A DNA stretch of 64,000 nt. Origin: Bradyrhizobium sp. 190 (GTDB lineage Bacteria; Pseudomonadota; Alphaproteobacteria; Rhizobiales; Xanthobacteraceae). Where the stretch lies: assembly GCF_023073415.1 (NCBI RefSeq), contig NZ_JADPJL010000008.1, positions 434,001 to 498,000 of the forward strand, read 5' to 3'. Below, in pieces: positions 37,210 through 46,835 of the stretch. The translations under genes and the position numbers were made by a program. Position 1 is the first letter of the stretch, and every line of letters starts with the position of its first letter. The notes beneath the pieces are model-generated. The model saw only the letters and a program-made list of their open reading frames with translations, was not told where the DNA came from and made no database searches.

Positions 37210-39417
37210 ATGAACGAGCCCCAGATTACCCCCGAACTCGTCGCCAGCCATGGCCTGAAGCCCGACGAGTATGAGCGCATCCTCAAGCTGATCGGACGGG
37301 TGCCGAGTTTCACTGAACTGGGGATTTTCTCGGCGATGTGGAACGAGCACTGCTCGTACAAATCCTCGCGCATCCATCTGCGGGGGCTGCCGACCAAGGC
37401 GCCGTGGGTGATCCAGGGCCCGGGCGAAAACGCCGGCGTCATCGACATCGGCGACGGGCAGGCGGTTGTGTTCAAGATGGAGAGCCACAACCACCCGAGC
37501 TATATCGAGCCCTATCAGGGCGCGACCACCGGCGTCGGCGGCATTCTGCGCGACGTGTTCACGATGGGTGCGCGCCCCATTGCCTGCCTCAATGCGCTCT
37601 CCTTCGGTGCGCCGGAGCATCCCAAGACGCGCCATCTGGTGTCGGGTGTGGTGGCCGGCGTCGGCGGTTACGGCAATTCCTTCGGCGTTCCGACGGTCGG
37701 CGGGCAAGTGCGTTTCCACACCCGCTATGACGGCAACATCCTGGTCAACGCGATGGCGGTTGGGCTGGCCGAGACCGACAAGATTTTCTATGCGGCGGCG
37801 TCCGGCGTGAACATGCCGATCGTCTATCTCGGCTCCAAGACCGGGCGTGACGGCATTCACGGCGCCTCGATGGCGTCGGCCGAGTTCGACGACGATTCCG
37901 CCGAGAAGCGGCCGACGGTGCAGGTCGGCGATCCCTTTGCGGAAAAGCTGCTGCTGGAAGCCTGCCTCGAAATCATGGAAGCCGATTGCGTGATCGCGAT
38001 CCAGGACATGGGCGCGGCCGGCCTGACGTGCTCGGCGGTCGAGATGGGCGCCAAGGGCGATCTCGGCGTCGATCTCAATCTCGATGCGGTGCCGACGCGC
38101 GAAACCGGCATGAGCGCCTATGAGATGATGCTCTCGGAAAGCCAGGAGCGCATGCTCATGGTGCTCAAGCCCGAGAAGGAGCAAGAGGCGGAGGAGATCT
38201 TCAGGAAGTGGGGGCTCGACTTCGCGATCGTCGGCTACACCACGCCGAGCAAGCGCTTCGTGGTGAAGCATGGCGGCGACGTCATGGCCGATCTGCCGAT
38301 CAAGGAGCTGGGCGACGAAGCGCCGGTCTATGACCGCCCGCATGTTGCGTCCGCGGCATTGCCGGTGGTGCAGGCACGCGAGGTAAACCCGCCGCTCGGT
38401 ATTTCGGCGGCGCTGGAAAAGCTGATTGCAACGCCCGAGCTGTGCTCGAAGCGCTGGGTCTGGGAGCAATACGACCACGTCATTCTCGGCAATACCGTGC
38501 AGCGTCCGGGTGGCGATGCCGCAGTCGTGCGCGTGCAGGACGGGCCGAAAGGGCTCGCACTCACCGTCGACGTGACGCCGCGCTATTGCGAAGCCGATCC
38601 GTTCGAAGGCGGCAAGCAGGCCGTCGCCGAAGCCTGGCGCAACATCACGGCAGTCGGCGGCCGTCCGCTCGCGATCACCGACAATCTGAACTTCGGCAAT
38701 CCGGAACGGCCCGAAATCATGGGCCAGTTCGTCGGCTGTCTGAAGGGTATTTCCGAGGCCTGCAGCGCGCTCGATTTCCCAGTCGTCTCGGGCAACGTCT
38801 CGCTCTACAACGAAACCAACGGCCGCGGCATTTTGCCGACGCCCTCGATCGGCGGTGTCGGTCTGCTCGACGATTTCACGAAATCCGCCACGCTGGCGTT
38901 CAAGGCTTCCGGTGAAGCGATCCTCTTGATCGGCGACACCCAGGGATGGCTCGGACAATCCGTGTATCTGCGCGATGTCTGCGGCCGCGAAGAGGGCGCG
39001 CCGCCGCCGGTCGATCTGGCAGCCGAAAAGCGTAACGGCGACGTGGTGCGCGGCATGATCCACGCCGGCACCGCAACCGCGGTACACGACGTTTCCGACG
39101 GCGGGCTATTGATCGCGCTCGCCGAGATGGCGATTGCAAGCGGCATCGGCGCGCAGCTGTTGGCCGGGCCTGCCTCGATCGTGCCGCAGGCCTATTGGTT
39201 CGGCGAGGATCAGGCGCGCTACATCGTGACGGTGCCTGCGGCGGACGCCGGCCTGGTGCTGGCCAAGATGAAAGGCGCGGGCGTGCCCTGTGCGCGGATC
39301 GGCACAACGGGCGGTAATGCCATTGCGGTTGCCGGTGAAACGGCGGTGTCAGTGGATGCGCTCAAATCGGCGTTCGAGCGCTGGCTGCCGGCCTACATGA
39401 GCGGCAAAGCGTCGTAG
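37210..39417 (+). CDS. purL: Phosphoribosylformylglycinamidine synthase subunit PurL (synthetase)
   Basis: 735 aa, the small PurL that works with PurQ and PurS. Family signatures: [24 protein letters not shown] region at ~40-60, [20 protein letters not shown] (~93-112), a Gly-rich [34 protein letters not shown] (~267-286) and the second-half [16 protein letters not shown]. Transcribed with its own promoter; the other pur genes end 3 kb upstream. A repeat follows directly. Confidence 0.98.
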   Translation: MNEPQITPELVASHGLKPDEYERILKLIGRVPSFTELGIFSAMWNEHCSYKSSRIHLRGLPTKAPWVIQGPGENAGVIDIGDGQAVVFKMESHNHPSYIEPYQGATTGVGGILRDVFTMGARPIACLNALSFGAPEHPKTRHLVSGVVAGVGGYGNSFGVPTVGGQVRFHTRYDGNILVNAMAVGLAETDKIFYAAASGVNMPIVYLGSKTGRDGIHGASMASAEFDDDSAEKRPTVQVGDPFAEKLLLEACLEIMEADCVIAIQDMGAAGLTCSAVEMGAKGDLGVDLNLDAVPTRETGMSAYEMMLSESQERMLMVLKPEKEQEAEEIFRKWGLDFAIVGYTTPSKRFVVKHGGDVMADLPIKELGDEAPVYDRPHVASAALPVVQAREVNPPLGISAALEKLIATPELCSKRWVWEQYDHVILGNTVQRPGGDAAVVRVQDGPKGLALTVDVTPRYCEADPFEGGKQAVAEAWRNITAVGGRPLAITDNLNFGNPERPEIMGQFVGCLKGISEACSALDFPVVSGNVSLYNETNGRGILPTPSIGGVGLLDDFTKSATLAFKASGEAILLIGDTQGWLGQSVYLRDVCGREEGAPPPVDLAAEKRNGDVVRGMIHAGTATAVHDVSDGGLLIALAEMAIASGIGAQLLAGPASIVPQAYWFGEDQARYIVTVPAADAGLVLAKMKGAGVPCARIGTTGGNAIAVAGETAVSVDALKSAFERWLPAYMSGKAS

Positions 39418-39422
39418 GCGCC

Positions 39423-39506
39423 CGTAGCCCGGATGGAGCGCAGCGCAATCCGGGAATTTCGCGGCGATACCGGTCCCGGGTTGCGCTGCGCTTCACCCGG
39501 GCTACG
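39423..39506. repeat. Palindromic repeat, GTAGCCCGGATGGAGCGCAG family
   Basis: cgtagcccggatggagcgca gcgcaatccggg mirrored by cccgggttgcgctgcgcttcacccgggctacg. Lies between the convergent purL and acyltransferase genes and could terminate both. Typical Bradyrhizobium/Rhodopseudomonas intergenic element. Confidence 0.9.
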
Positions 39507-39511
39507 GACTT

Positions 39512-40696
39512 TCACAGCACCTTGTTCGCTCCCGGGATCTGCCGCAACGCGCGCGTCAGCGCCCAGCTGAACGCGACCGTCAGAACGAATCCGATCGTCG
39601 CCTTGATGATCGCCGGCAGGTCGTAGTCGAACAGCCAGTATTGCAGCCACAGTGCGATCGGGTAGTGCACCAGGAACATGCCGTAGGCGTCCGCCTGCAT
39701 CGGATCGAGTAGCTTGGCTGAGCCTGATTGCCTGAACCTCTGGAAAAAGGCCAGGATCAGAAACATGACAGCCACGCTGAAGACCGTGAAGCAGATGGCA
39801 TAAAGCGCTTCATACCAGTCCGGCAACGGCGACGGGTTGCCCAGTATTTCGCGCTTGATGAAGATCAGCACCCACAAGAGGCAATACGGAACGATCGCCA
39901 GCACCATCCAGTCCCAGCTGACCTTCGCCATCCGGCCGTCTGCAGCGAGCAGCCCGCGATCCATTTGCGCAACGCCGATGCCGGCACCGAAAAAGAAGTA
40001 GGTCGCGTAGAGCATCACGCGCCCGTGCTGGACCGAGAACGGCCCGAACTCGAACCAGTTGCTTGGTCCGTAGTGAACCAGCCCAGGAATGTAGAACGCC
40101 ATGGTGACGGCAAGCATGACTGCGAAGAAAACGGCCGGCCGACGGCGACCGTGTAGCGAGAGTCGGTTGATCGGATCGAGCATGTTGGGCGACAGCCGGT
40201 ACAGTACGCAGGCAACCAGGTCGAAGGCGAACAAGACCCAGAGAAACCAGATCGGCCCGCTCGGCCACGGACCCTTCGTGACCATGTTCCACCAGTAATC
40301 CGAAAAGCCGATTTCGGGATGGTGCCGCAGGGAGATCGCGTAATAGGCGAGCGGAATGACCGTGAACGCGCAGATCACGAACGGCAGGCCAAGCCGAAAC
40401 AGGCGATCTTGCAAATAGTTCAGCGGTCCCTTCCGGGCGATACCAGACCAGGCGAACAGTCCCGACAGGAAAAAGAACATCGCCATGAAGAAACTGTCAG
40501 TGGCGAGCACGATCATGTCGAAGCCGAAGAACGACTTCGGATCTGTGTGACCGAAATAGGTATAGGGGATGACGGCGTGGTGCAGCAGCACCACCAGCGT
40601 CAGGAAGGTGCGGGCGCGGTCGAGCGAAGGATTGCGCGTTTTGGCCTTGGGCACCGCGCCCAATTCGGCATGCCCCACGGCGGAAATCGATGTCAT
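39512..40696 (-). CDS. Acyltransferase 3-family membrane protein
   Basis: 394 aa from ATG 40696 (MTSISAVGHAELGAVPKAKT); a longer open frame lacks a good start. About ten hydrophobic helices. Family landmarks: SLDRARTFLTLVVLLHHAVI (the R-x10-H motif with a conserved His), DSFFMAMFFFLSGLFAW, WFLWVLFAFDLVACVLYRL, MFLVHYPIALWLQYW near the end. Resembles OpgC-like proteins that O-acylate glucans or other envelope sugars. Substrate unknown. Divergent from the DUF1328 gene. Confidence 0.9.
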   Translation of the reverse strand: MTSISAVGHAELGAVPKAKTRNPSLDRARTFLTLVVLLHHAVIPYTYFGHTDPKSFFGFDMIVLATDSFFMAMFFFLSGLFAWSGIARKGPLNYLQDRLFRLGLPFVICAFTVIPLAYYAISLRHHPEIGFSDYWWNMVTKGPWPSGPIWFLWVLFAFDLVACVLYRLSPNMLDPINRLSLHGRRRPAVFFAVMLAVTMAFYIPGLVHYGPSNWFEFGPFSVQHGRVMLYATYFFFGAGIGVAQMDRGLLAADGRMAKVSWDWMVLAIVPYCLLWVLIFIKREILGNPSPLPDWYEALYAICFTVFSVAVMFLILAFFQRFRQSGSAKLLDPMQADAYGMFLVHYPIALWLQYWLFDYDLPAIIKATIGFVLTVAFSWALTRALRQIPGANKVL

Positions 40697-40893
40697 GCGC
40701 GCCTCCCGGCCAGGCTGTTCGTGCCGAATGTTGCAGCCGGGAACCCGATTCAGCAAGGCCAAATCGGGCACTGACGAGCCGCTCTTCCGCCACCAGGTTG
40801 TTTCGGAACCGGCAGCGCAACCCGCCGTTAGGACCGGTGAATTTGAATTAGCGGGTCGCCATTGGCGTGGCCCAGAGGGTCCCGGAGCACGCA

Positions 40894-41067
40894 ATGACAA
40901 TTCTTAAATGGGCGCTGATCTTCTTTCTGGTGTCGATCGTCGCCGGCCTTCTTGGCTTCACCGGCATTTCGGCGGCCTCCGCCGATATCGCCCGCTTCCT
41001 GTTCTATGTCTTCGTCGTGATCTTCCTGGTGCTCCTGATCCTCGGGCTCACGATATTCAGGGCTTAG
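40894..41067 (+). CDS. DUF1328 small membrane protein
   Basis: 57 aa, two transmembrane helices: [26 protein letters not shown] and [20 protein letters not shown]. The sequence [34 protein letters not shown] is diagnostic of the DUF1328 (YtjA-like) family. It is often stress-induced in related bacteria, function unknown. Frame open a few codons upstream, but ATG 40894 gives the family length. Confidence 0.95.
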   Translation: MTILKWALIFFLVSIVAGLLGFTGISAASADIARFLFYVFVVIFLVLLILGLTIFRA

Positions 41068-41078
41068 AGATCGGGGGC

Positions 41079-41438
41079 CTACGCCACTTCCTCGATCGTC
41101 ACCTTGTCCGGGTAGAACGCCAGATGGCCCGCGATCTCGGCCATGGCCGGGAAGGGCGTCTCATAGGTCCAGATCGAATTTTCGATGCGCCTGCCGTTGG
41201 CATTGATGCTGAAGTAGTTCGCATCCCCCTTGTAGGGACAGTGCGTGGTCCGCTCGGTGCGGGCCAGGAGCGCCATATTGGCATCCTCGCGCGGCACATA
41301 TTGCACCGCCGGATAGCTGGCTTCCTTCAGGGTGAGCGCATGGGTGGTATCGGCGATCACCACGCCGTCCGCCGAGACCCGGACGCGTTTGGGATTTGCC
41401 GTAATCGTGATCGGATGGTCGGGACCGGGCAATTTCAT
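41079..41438 (-). CDS. DUF427 domain protein
   Basis: 119 aa. DUF427 features: HPITITANPKRVRVSADGVV, ALTLKEASYPAVQYVPREDA, HCPYKGDANYFSI and WTYETPFPAMAEIAGHLAFY ending with PDKVTI. Small cytoplasmic beta-rich protein of unknown function. Convergent with DUF1328; no operon partner. Confidence 0.95.
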   Translation of the reverse strand: MKLPGPDHPITITANPKRVRVSADGVVIADTTHALTLKEASYPAVQYVPREDANMALLARTERTTHCPYKGDANYFSINANGRRIENSIWTYETPFPAMAEIAGHLAFYPDKVTIEEVA

Positions 41439-41628
41439 GGTTTTGAGCCTCTTTTTCGGTCAGCCCAAAATGATGGGGCGCGACCGGATCTCACGGTGTC
41501 AAACGGTTCGGGGCGGAATATAGTGGCACCAGGCGTGACCTAGAAGAGCGTACGCGCTAGGTTCGGCCGTCACGGTCGCGCGAGCCGGCCGTGATTCGAA
41601 ATACCTGACGGAGACATGCTGGATGCCG

Positions 41629-41859
41629 ATGGACGCCCACGATATCGAATCGATGATCAAGGCAGCTATCCCCGATGCCGAGGTGACGATCCGCGATCTC
41701 GCAGGCGACGGCGACCACTACGCCGCGACCGTGATCTCGGAATCCTTCCGCGGCAAGTCGCGCGTGCAGCAGCACCAGATCGTCTACCAGTCGCTCAAGG
41801 GGCAGATGGGCGGCTTACTGCATGCGCTGGCGCTGCAGACCGGGGTGCCGGAAGGCTAG
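41629..41859 (+). CDS. BolA-family protein
   Basis: 76 aa (ATG 41629; ATG 41623 two codons earlier is possible). BolA fold with MDAHDIESMIKAAIPDAEVT, GDGDHYAATVISESFRGKSR and VQQHQIVYQSLKGQMGGLLH. The conserved Cys/His region holds H residues at DHY and QQHQ. These proteins form [2Fe-2S] complexes with monothiol glutaredoxin; the grxD partner is 4.6 kb downstream, with ltrA and the egt genes in between. Confidence 0.95.
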   Translation: MDAHDIESMIKAAIPDAEVTIRDLAGDGDHYAATVISESFRGKSRVQQHQIVYQSLKGQMGGLLHALALQTGVPEG

Positions 41860-41889
41860 CCCCCGGCAAGCTTCAGCGGGGGCGCATCG

Positions 41890-43068
41890 ATGACGGACAA
41901 TCCGCACGGGGCGCTGTTTCGCCCGATCGTACCGCACCAGCACAGCCGCGTCACCTATGTCGAGCTGTTCTTCGACCTCGTCTTCGTCTTTGCGGTCACG
42001 CAGATATCGCACACGCTGCTGGCGCATTTTACGTTGCTGGGCGCGCTGCAGGTCACGGTGCTGTTTCTCGCGGTGTGGTGGGTGTGGGTCTTCACCTCCT
42101 GGATCACCAACTGGCTCAATCCCGAGAAGACTCCGGTCCGGCTGCTGCTGTTTGCGATGATGCTGGGCGGGCTGGTGCTGTCGACCTCGATCCCGAAGGC
42201 GTTTGAGGAGCGGGGACTATGGTTTGCCATTGCCTATGTGGCGATGCAGGTCGGCAAGACGATATTTCTGTGGCTGTCCACGCCGCCGTCGCGCCCGCGG
42301 ACACGCATGAATGCCATCCGGATCGCCGCCTGGCTGTCGATGTCGGCGATCTTCTGGATCGCCGGCGGGGTGATGGACGGCCAGTCGCGGTTGGCGCTGT
42401 GGGCGATTGCGCTCGCCGTCGAATATATTTCGCCGGCGGTGCGGTTCTGGATTCCCCGATATGGCGCGTCTTCCGTCGCGGACTGGATGATCGAAGGCGG
42501 CCACATGGCCGAGCGCTGCGCACTGTTCATCATCATCGCGCTCGGAGAATCCATCGTCGTCATCGGTGCAACCTTTGCGGAACTCACATGGACGATCGAA
42601 AACGTTCTGGCGTTCGTCTCAGCCTTTGTCGGCAGCCTCGCGATGTGGTGGATCTATTTCCACATCGGCGCCGAGGCCGGCTCCGAGCAGCTTTCAAAAT
42701 CGAGCGAGCCGGGAAGGCTGGCGCGTCTGGCCTATACCTATCTGCACTTGCCGATCGTGGCCGGCATCATCGTCGCGGCGGTAGCCGACGAACTGGTGCT
42801 GAAGCACCCGGGCGGGCATTCCGATCTCAAGACCGTGATAAGCGCGATCGGTGGCCCCTTGCTGTTTCTGTTCGGGACCATCCTGTTCAAGTACAGCTTT
42901 CGCGGCTTCCTTCAGCTCTCGCACGGGGTGGGTATCATCGCACTCTGCGTGCTCGCCTGGTTCGCAGGCGGGCTGTCGCCGCTGATGCTGTCCATCCTGA
43001 CCACCGCGATCATGATCGTGGTCGCCGTGTGGGAATCGATCTCGCTGCAATCCGATCCGAGAGAATAG
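41890..43068 (+). CDS. Low temperature requirement protein A (LtrA) family membrane protein
   Basis: 392 aa with about ten hydrophobic helices. Begins HQHSRVTYVELFFDLVFVFA, the conserved LtrA motif, and contains FRPDCW-free sections such as WVWVFTSWITNWLNPEKTP, EGGHMAERCALFIIIALGES and IVVIGATFAELTWT. Named after a Listeria gene needed for growth in the cold; the true activity is unknown. Begins 30 nt after the BolA gene and is probably co-transcribed with it. Confidence 0.92.
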   Translation: MTDNPHGALFRPIVPHQHSRVTYVELFFDLVFVFAVTQISHTLLAHFTLLGALQVTVLFLAVWWVWVFTSWITNWLNPEKTPVRLLLFAMMLGGLVLSTSIPKAFEERGLWFAIAYVAMQVGKTIFLWLSTPPSRPRTRMNAIRIAAWLSMSAIFWIAGGVMDGQSRLALWAIALAVEYISPAVRFWIPRYGASSVADWMIEGGHMAERCALFIIIALGESIVVIGATFAELTWTIENVLAFVSAFVGSLAMWWIYFHIGAEAGSEQLSKSSEPGRLARLAYTYLHLPIVAGIIVAAVADELVLKHPGGHSDLKTVISAIGGPLLFLFGTILFKYSFRGFLQLSHGVGIIALCVLAWFAGGLSPLMLSILTTAIMIVVAVWESISLQSDPRE

Positions 43069-43073
43069 GAGCT

Positions 43074-43304
43074 CTAGTCAGGCAGCGAACGCCTGACCGG
43101 CAGCAATGGCGACGTGCTGTTGTGATCGACGACGTTTCGAAGAACGAGATTTGACAATTGCACGACAAGCGCCCGTAGCCTGGCATTTTCCTCGATGAGG
43201 GACACCCGTTCGGTGTCCGCCTCTTGATCCCAAGCCTGGTCCTCGCGAGCGGGCGACGAGCTGGAATATTGCTTCCGATTGCCGGACGCTGGATACGCGT
43301 TGCC
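43074..43304 (-). CDS. Small coiled-coil protein of unknown function
   Basis: About 76 aa from ATG 43304 (MGNAYPASGNRKQYSSSSPA); ATG 43334 gives ten more residues. The C-terminal half forms a heptad-rich helix (VSLIEENARLRALVVQLSNL VLRNV), probably a short coiled coil. Polar N terminus, no signal peptide. Similar small proteins with an ENARLRxLVVQLSxLVLRNV core are, as I recall, common in Bradyrhizobium. Function unknown. Confidence 0.6.
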   Translation of the reverse strand, partial: GNAYPASGNRKQYSSSSPAREDQAWDQEADTERVSLIEENARLRALVVQLSNLVLRNVVDHNSTSPLLPVRRSLPD

Positions 43305-43584
43305 CATGACTAACATCCCTTGGCACGAACTCACCCCTAGCCGAGCCTGCCGCAGAAACTCGACTGAGTCCGCGTCAAAAGTTGGACGTTTCGAAGGGCA
43401 AACGGGAGCGCAGATGGAGCGTTTTGCGGGCGGCTCGATAAAGATGAAGATTTGTTAAGAAGTTTGTCTATAGTGAGCGCGGCAAAGGTGCGGGGACGCG
43501 CGGCGGCGTAGCACCTTTCCATCAGACCTTGACCAGCGCGATTCATTCAGTGCCCACGGAGTGCCGTGGTGGGAATACGCGCCT

Positions 43585-43884
43585 ATGAAACAAAGTGAAG
43601 CTAGAGTACGCATCATTCAGGAGTGGGATCGCTGGATCTTGATGCAGTCGATCGAGCAGGACGGACCCACTGGAAAAGACTCGTTGAAGTTCTTCCACGA
43701 GCTGCAGGACACCGGATCGCCGCTACTGGATTTCCAGTCTCGCGGGCAGGACAAGTGGCGGATCATTCACGCGTGGTTGCTGGGTGCAGACCGACTGTCC
43801 GATGACTGGATATCTGTCGCGCCCCGGATCGCTCCAACACGCAGGATGCGACCGGAGCGCAGGAGGTCGGACTGCAAGACCTGA
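43585..43884 (+). CDS. Conserved small protein of unknown function
   Basis: 99 aa from ATG 43585 (MKQSEARVRIIQEWDRWILM). Mid-part PTGKDSLKFFHELQDTGSPL LDFQSRGQDKWRIIHAWLL is compact and looks like a folded helical domain; the C terminus is Arg-rich. No signal peptide. I recall similar small proteins in Bradyrhizobium but no function. The 250 nt upstream hold only a possible promoter. Confidence 0.65.
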   Translation: MKQSEARVRIIQEWDRWILMQSIEQDGPTGKDSLKFFHELQDTGSPLLDFQSRGQDKWRIIHAWLLGADRLSDDWISVAPRIAPTRRMRPERRRSDCKT

Positions 43885-43921
43885 CCTGCAACACCCGAAC
43901 TGCAAAGCCCGGGACCACTCC

Positions 43922-44893
43922 TCAGGCTGACGCCGCCAGCGCGTGAACCGAAAACATCCGGTCGCGGTCGGTCCAGGATTCCCGTACCGACCAGCCGGAG
44001 TCGCGCGCCAGTGCGGTGAAGCGGTCGAGGCTGTATTTGTAGCTCGACTCGGTGTGGATGCTTTCGCCGGGTCGGAATGAAAAATTCCGTCCGAGGATGC
44101 GTACGGTCTGCGCCTTCTTGGCGATCAGGTGCATCTCGATGCGATGGCGCTCGCGGTTATAGACCGAGCGGTGCATGAAGGCGGAAACGTCGAAATTGCC
44201 GCCGAGCTCGCGGTTGATGCGGACCAGAACGTTGAGGTTGAATCGCGCGGTGACGCCGGCGGCGTCGTTATAGGCATCGTAAAGCACCCGCTCGTTCTTT
44301 TCGAGGTCGACGCCGATGACCATCTGCGCGCCTTCGCCGAGAATCTCTCGCGCGCTGCGTAGGAAGGCGCGCGCTTCGTGCGGCTCGAAATTGCCGATCG
44401 TCGATCCCGGGAAGAACCCGACCTTGGGCATCCCTTCGATTTCAGCCGGCAGCGCAAACGGCGCGGTGAAATCGGCGGCAACCGGATAGACGCCGAGATC
44501 GGGAAAATCCTTGCGCAAGGCGCCCGCCTGCGCGTTCAGGAAATCGCCTGATATGTCGACCGGGACGTAGGCGCTGAAACTACATCGTTCCAGCAGCAGG
44601 CGGACCTTGGTGGTGGCGCCGGCGCCGAATTCCACCAGCGCTGCGCCCTTCGGAATGATATCCGCGATCTCGTCGCCGCGGTTGCGCAAGATGCCGAGTT
44701 CGGTGCGGGTCGGATAATATTCCGGAAGAACCGTGATCTGCTCGAACAGCTCCGAGCCCCTCGCGTCATAGAAATATTTCGGCGACAGGCGCTTGGGAAA
44801 TTGCGACAGATCGCCGATCACATCTCCGGCGAAGGCCGAGGTCTGCTCGTCGAACTGGTGCGCTTTGGCCAAAGCGGCGGCATGCACATTCAT
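43922..44893 (-). CDS. egtD: L-histidine N-alpha-methyltransferase (ergothioneine synthesis)
   Basis: 323 aa SAM-dependent enzyme that trimethylates histidine to hercynine. Landmarks: LSQFPKRLSPKYFYDARGSE LFEQI at residues ~29-53, ITVLPEYYPTRTELGIL, SAM-binding VEFGAGATTKVRLLLERC (~87-104), GFFPGSTIGNFEPHEA (~155-170), and the C-terminal ESSYKYS. It follows egtB by 48 nt and is probably co-transcribed. Confidence 0.97.
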   Translation of the reverse strand: MNVHAAALAKAHQFDEQTSAFAGDVIGDLSQFPKRLSPKYFYDARGSELFEQITVLPEYYPTRTELGILRNRGDEIADIIPKGAALVEFGAGATTKVRLLLERCSFSAYVPVDISGDFLNAQAGALRKDFPDLGVYPVAADFTAPFALPAEIEGMPKVGFFPGSTIGNFEPHEARAFLRSAREILGEGAQMVIGVDLEKNERVLYDAYNDAAGVTARFNLNVLVRINRELGGNFDVSAFMHRSVYNRERHRIEMHLIAKKAQTVRILGRNFSFRPGESIHTESSYKYSLDRFTALARDSGWSVRESWTDRDRMFSVHALAASA

Positions 44894-44941
44894 GATACTC
44901 TCCTGAACGCGCTTACCGGCGCGCTTTCTTCATCGGAAATG

Positions 44942-46192
44942 TCAGGCGTAATCGGCGAGGCGTAACCCCGTGAATTGCCAGCGGTGGTGCGGATAGAAGA
45001 AGTTACGGTAGGTGATACGGCTGTGACCGGGTGGAGTTGCAAGCGAGGAGCCGCGCAGCACCAGCTGGTTGACCATGAACTTGCCGTTATATTCGCCCAG
45101 CGCGCCCTCGATGGCGCGGTAGCCGGGGTAGGGCGAATAGGAGCTGCGGGTCCACTGCCAGACGATGCCAAAGGCGTCGTTGAGCTGGCCGGCGCGGGCG
45201 GCGACTTCCCATTCCATTTCGGTCGGCAGATGGCGGCCGGCCCAGCGCGCGAACGCATCCGCCTCGTAGTAGCTGACATGGCTGACCGGGGCGGCCGGAT
45301 CGACCGGCTGCAATCCGCCGAGCGTCATGATCCGCCATTCGCCATTGACCTGGCGCCAGTGGCCGGGCGCCTGCCAGTCCTCGCCGGTCGCGGTGGCAAA
45401 ACCGTCCATCAGCCACAGCGTGGCCGTGCCGTAGCCGCCGTCCTTCATGAAGGCTAGCCATTCGGCATTGGTCACGAGGTTGCTGGCGAGCCTGACCGGG
45501 CCGACGAGGGCGCGGTGCGCCGGCTTTTCGTTGTCGAAATGGAAACTGTCGTCGGTGTGCCCGACGGTATGGATGCCCTCGTTGAGGGTGACCCATTCCT
45601 CTGCCGAACAGTGCGACGCCGGGAAGCGCCAGGACGGATCGTAAGCCGGCGGGATCGGATTCTGCGCAAAGGCGTGCAGGATGTCGGTCAGCATCAATTC
45701 CTGATGCTGCTGCTCGTGGTTGAGGCCGACCTCGACCAGCGGCGCGAGTCTGGCGAGGCGCTCCTCGCCGGCGGTCTGGAAGAACTTGATCACGGCGGCA
45801 TCGACATGCCGACGATAGGCGGTGACCTCGTCCGCGCTCGGGCGGGTCAAATGGCCGCGCTGGTGGCGGGCATGCCGGGGACCTGCGCTGACGTAATAGG
45901 AATTGAACAGGAAGGCGTAGTCGGGGTGGAAGGGCTGGTAGCCCTCGCAGTGCTCGCCGAGCAGGAATTGCTCAAAGAACCAGGTGGTATGGGCGCGATG
46001 CCATTTGGCCGGGCTGGCGTCCGGCATCGACTGGATGAGCTGGTCCTCGGGGCTCAAGGGCGCGGCCCGGCGCTCGGTTTCGTCGCGGACGGCCAGATAG
46101 GCCTCCACCAAATTCTGGGCGAGGGTGCCGGAATCGTAGAAAAGTGACGGGGCGGGGGTCGCAAACTCGGCGGCGGCTACTGATTTCGTCAC
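44942..46192 (-). CDS. egtB: Ergothioneine biosynthesis sulfoxide synthase-type EgtB
   Basis: 416 aa non-haem iron enzyme joining hercynine to a thiol donor. N-terminal DinB-like domain: H65/H68 in KWHRAHTTWFFEQFLL and the H159-E-Q-Q-H163 metal motif in NHEQQHQELMLTD supply the iron ligands. C-terminal FGE-sulfatase domain (~200-416): PAHRALVGPVRLASNLVTNA EW, VSHVSYYEADAFARWAGRHL P, WQWTRSSYSPYPGY and FYPHHRWQFTGLRLA. No egtA, egtC or egtE is in the window, so the sulfur donor and lyase are not settled. First gene of the egtB-egtD pair. Confidence 0.97.
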   Translation of the reverse strand: MTKSVAAAEFATPAPSLFYDSGTLAQNLVEAYLAVRDETERRAAPLSPEDQLIQSMPDASPAKWHRAHTTWFFEQFLLGEHCEGYQPFHPDYAFLFNSYYVSAGPRHARHQRGHLTRPSADEVTAYRRHVDAAVIKFFQTAGEERLARLAPLVEVGLNHEQQHQELMLTDILHAFAQNPIPPAYDPSWRFPASHCSAEEWVTLNEGIHTVGHTDDSFHFDNEKPAHRALVGPVRLASNLVTNAEWLAFMKDGGYGTATLWLMDGFATATGEDWQAPGHWRQVNGEWRIMTLGGLQPVDPAAPVSHVSYYEADAFARWAGRHLPTEMEWEVAARAGQLNDAFGIVWQWTRSSYSPYPGYRAIEGALGEYNGKFMVNQLVLRGSSLATPPGHSRITYRNFFYPHHRWQFTGLRLADYA

Positions 46193-46496
46193 AGGTGTCT
46201 CCGGTCAAGGGAGAGAACGTTAGTCTGGCGAACTGGTTCCTGAAGCGCAGTCCGTCCTAGATAGGGGTTCCCGTCCGGGAAAAAAGCCTCCCCGCGCTAT
46301 GATATTGGTGCCGTCAGACTATGGGGCCGCGGTCGCCCCGGGAGGCCCGAGCCGGACCCGCGCATGCCAGCTCCTCGCCATTTTACTTTGGATGCACAAC
46401 GGTTTGGGCTACATATATGACAAGTGACCGGGTTACATCGACCAGTCGGCCCGTCAGGCGAAGCCGCAGGGGGCTGTGCCCCAAAAGGAAGCAAAT
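46193..46496. other. 304-nt divergent region between egtB and grxD
   Basis: No gene seen on either strand. It should hold the egtB and grxD promoters. A GC-rich stretch (ccgcggtcgccccgggaggc) is followed by an AT-rich one (ctacatatatgac, about 46410-46422). No clear operator or terminator. Confidence 0.5.
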
Positions 46497-46835
46497 ATGA
46501 GCATCGAACAATTTATCGCCAACGAAGTGAAGTCGAACGACGTCGTGCTGTTCATGAAGGGCACGCCGCAGTTTCCGCAGTGCGGTTTTTCCGGCCAGGT
46601 GGTGCAGATCCTCGACCACGTCGGCGTCGGCTACAAAGGCTTGAACGTCCTGGAATCCGCGGAGCTTCGCAACGGCATCAAGGAATATTCGAACTGGCCG
46701 ACCATCCCGCAGCTCTACGTCAAGGGCGAATTCGTCGGCGGCTGCGACATCATCCGCGAGATGTTCCAGGCCGGTGAATTGCAGCAGCTGTTCGCCGACA
46801 AGGGCGTCACCGTCAACGCAGCGGCCTCGGCCTGA
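46497..46835 (+). CDS. grxD: Monothiol glutaredoxin, Grx4/GrxD type
   Basis: 112 aa from ATG 46497 ([20 protein letters not shown]). Active site C29-G-F-S in [14 protein letters not shown] marks a class II glutaredoxin that carries a [2Fe-2S] cluster and partners BolA. Other features: [20 protein letters not shown]. The stop (TGA 46833-46835) overlaps the apparent CTG start of the macrodomain gene by 3 nt, so the two are probably coupled. Confidence 0.97.
   Translation: MSIEQFIANEVKSNDVVLFMKGTPQFPQCGFSGQVVQILDHVGVGYKGLNVLESAELRNGIKEYSNWPTIPQLYVKGEFVGGCDIIREMFQAGELQQLFADKGVTVNAAASA

Noticed and set aside
37081..39087. 668-aa minus-strand frame opposite purL
   Set aside because: Composition (many Arg, His, Asp, Gly) is typical of an antisense frame; purL on the other strand is certain.
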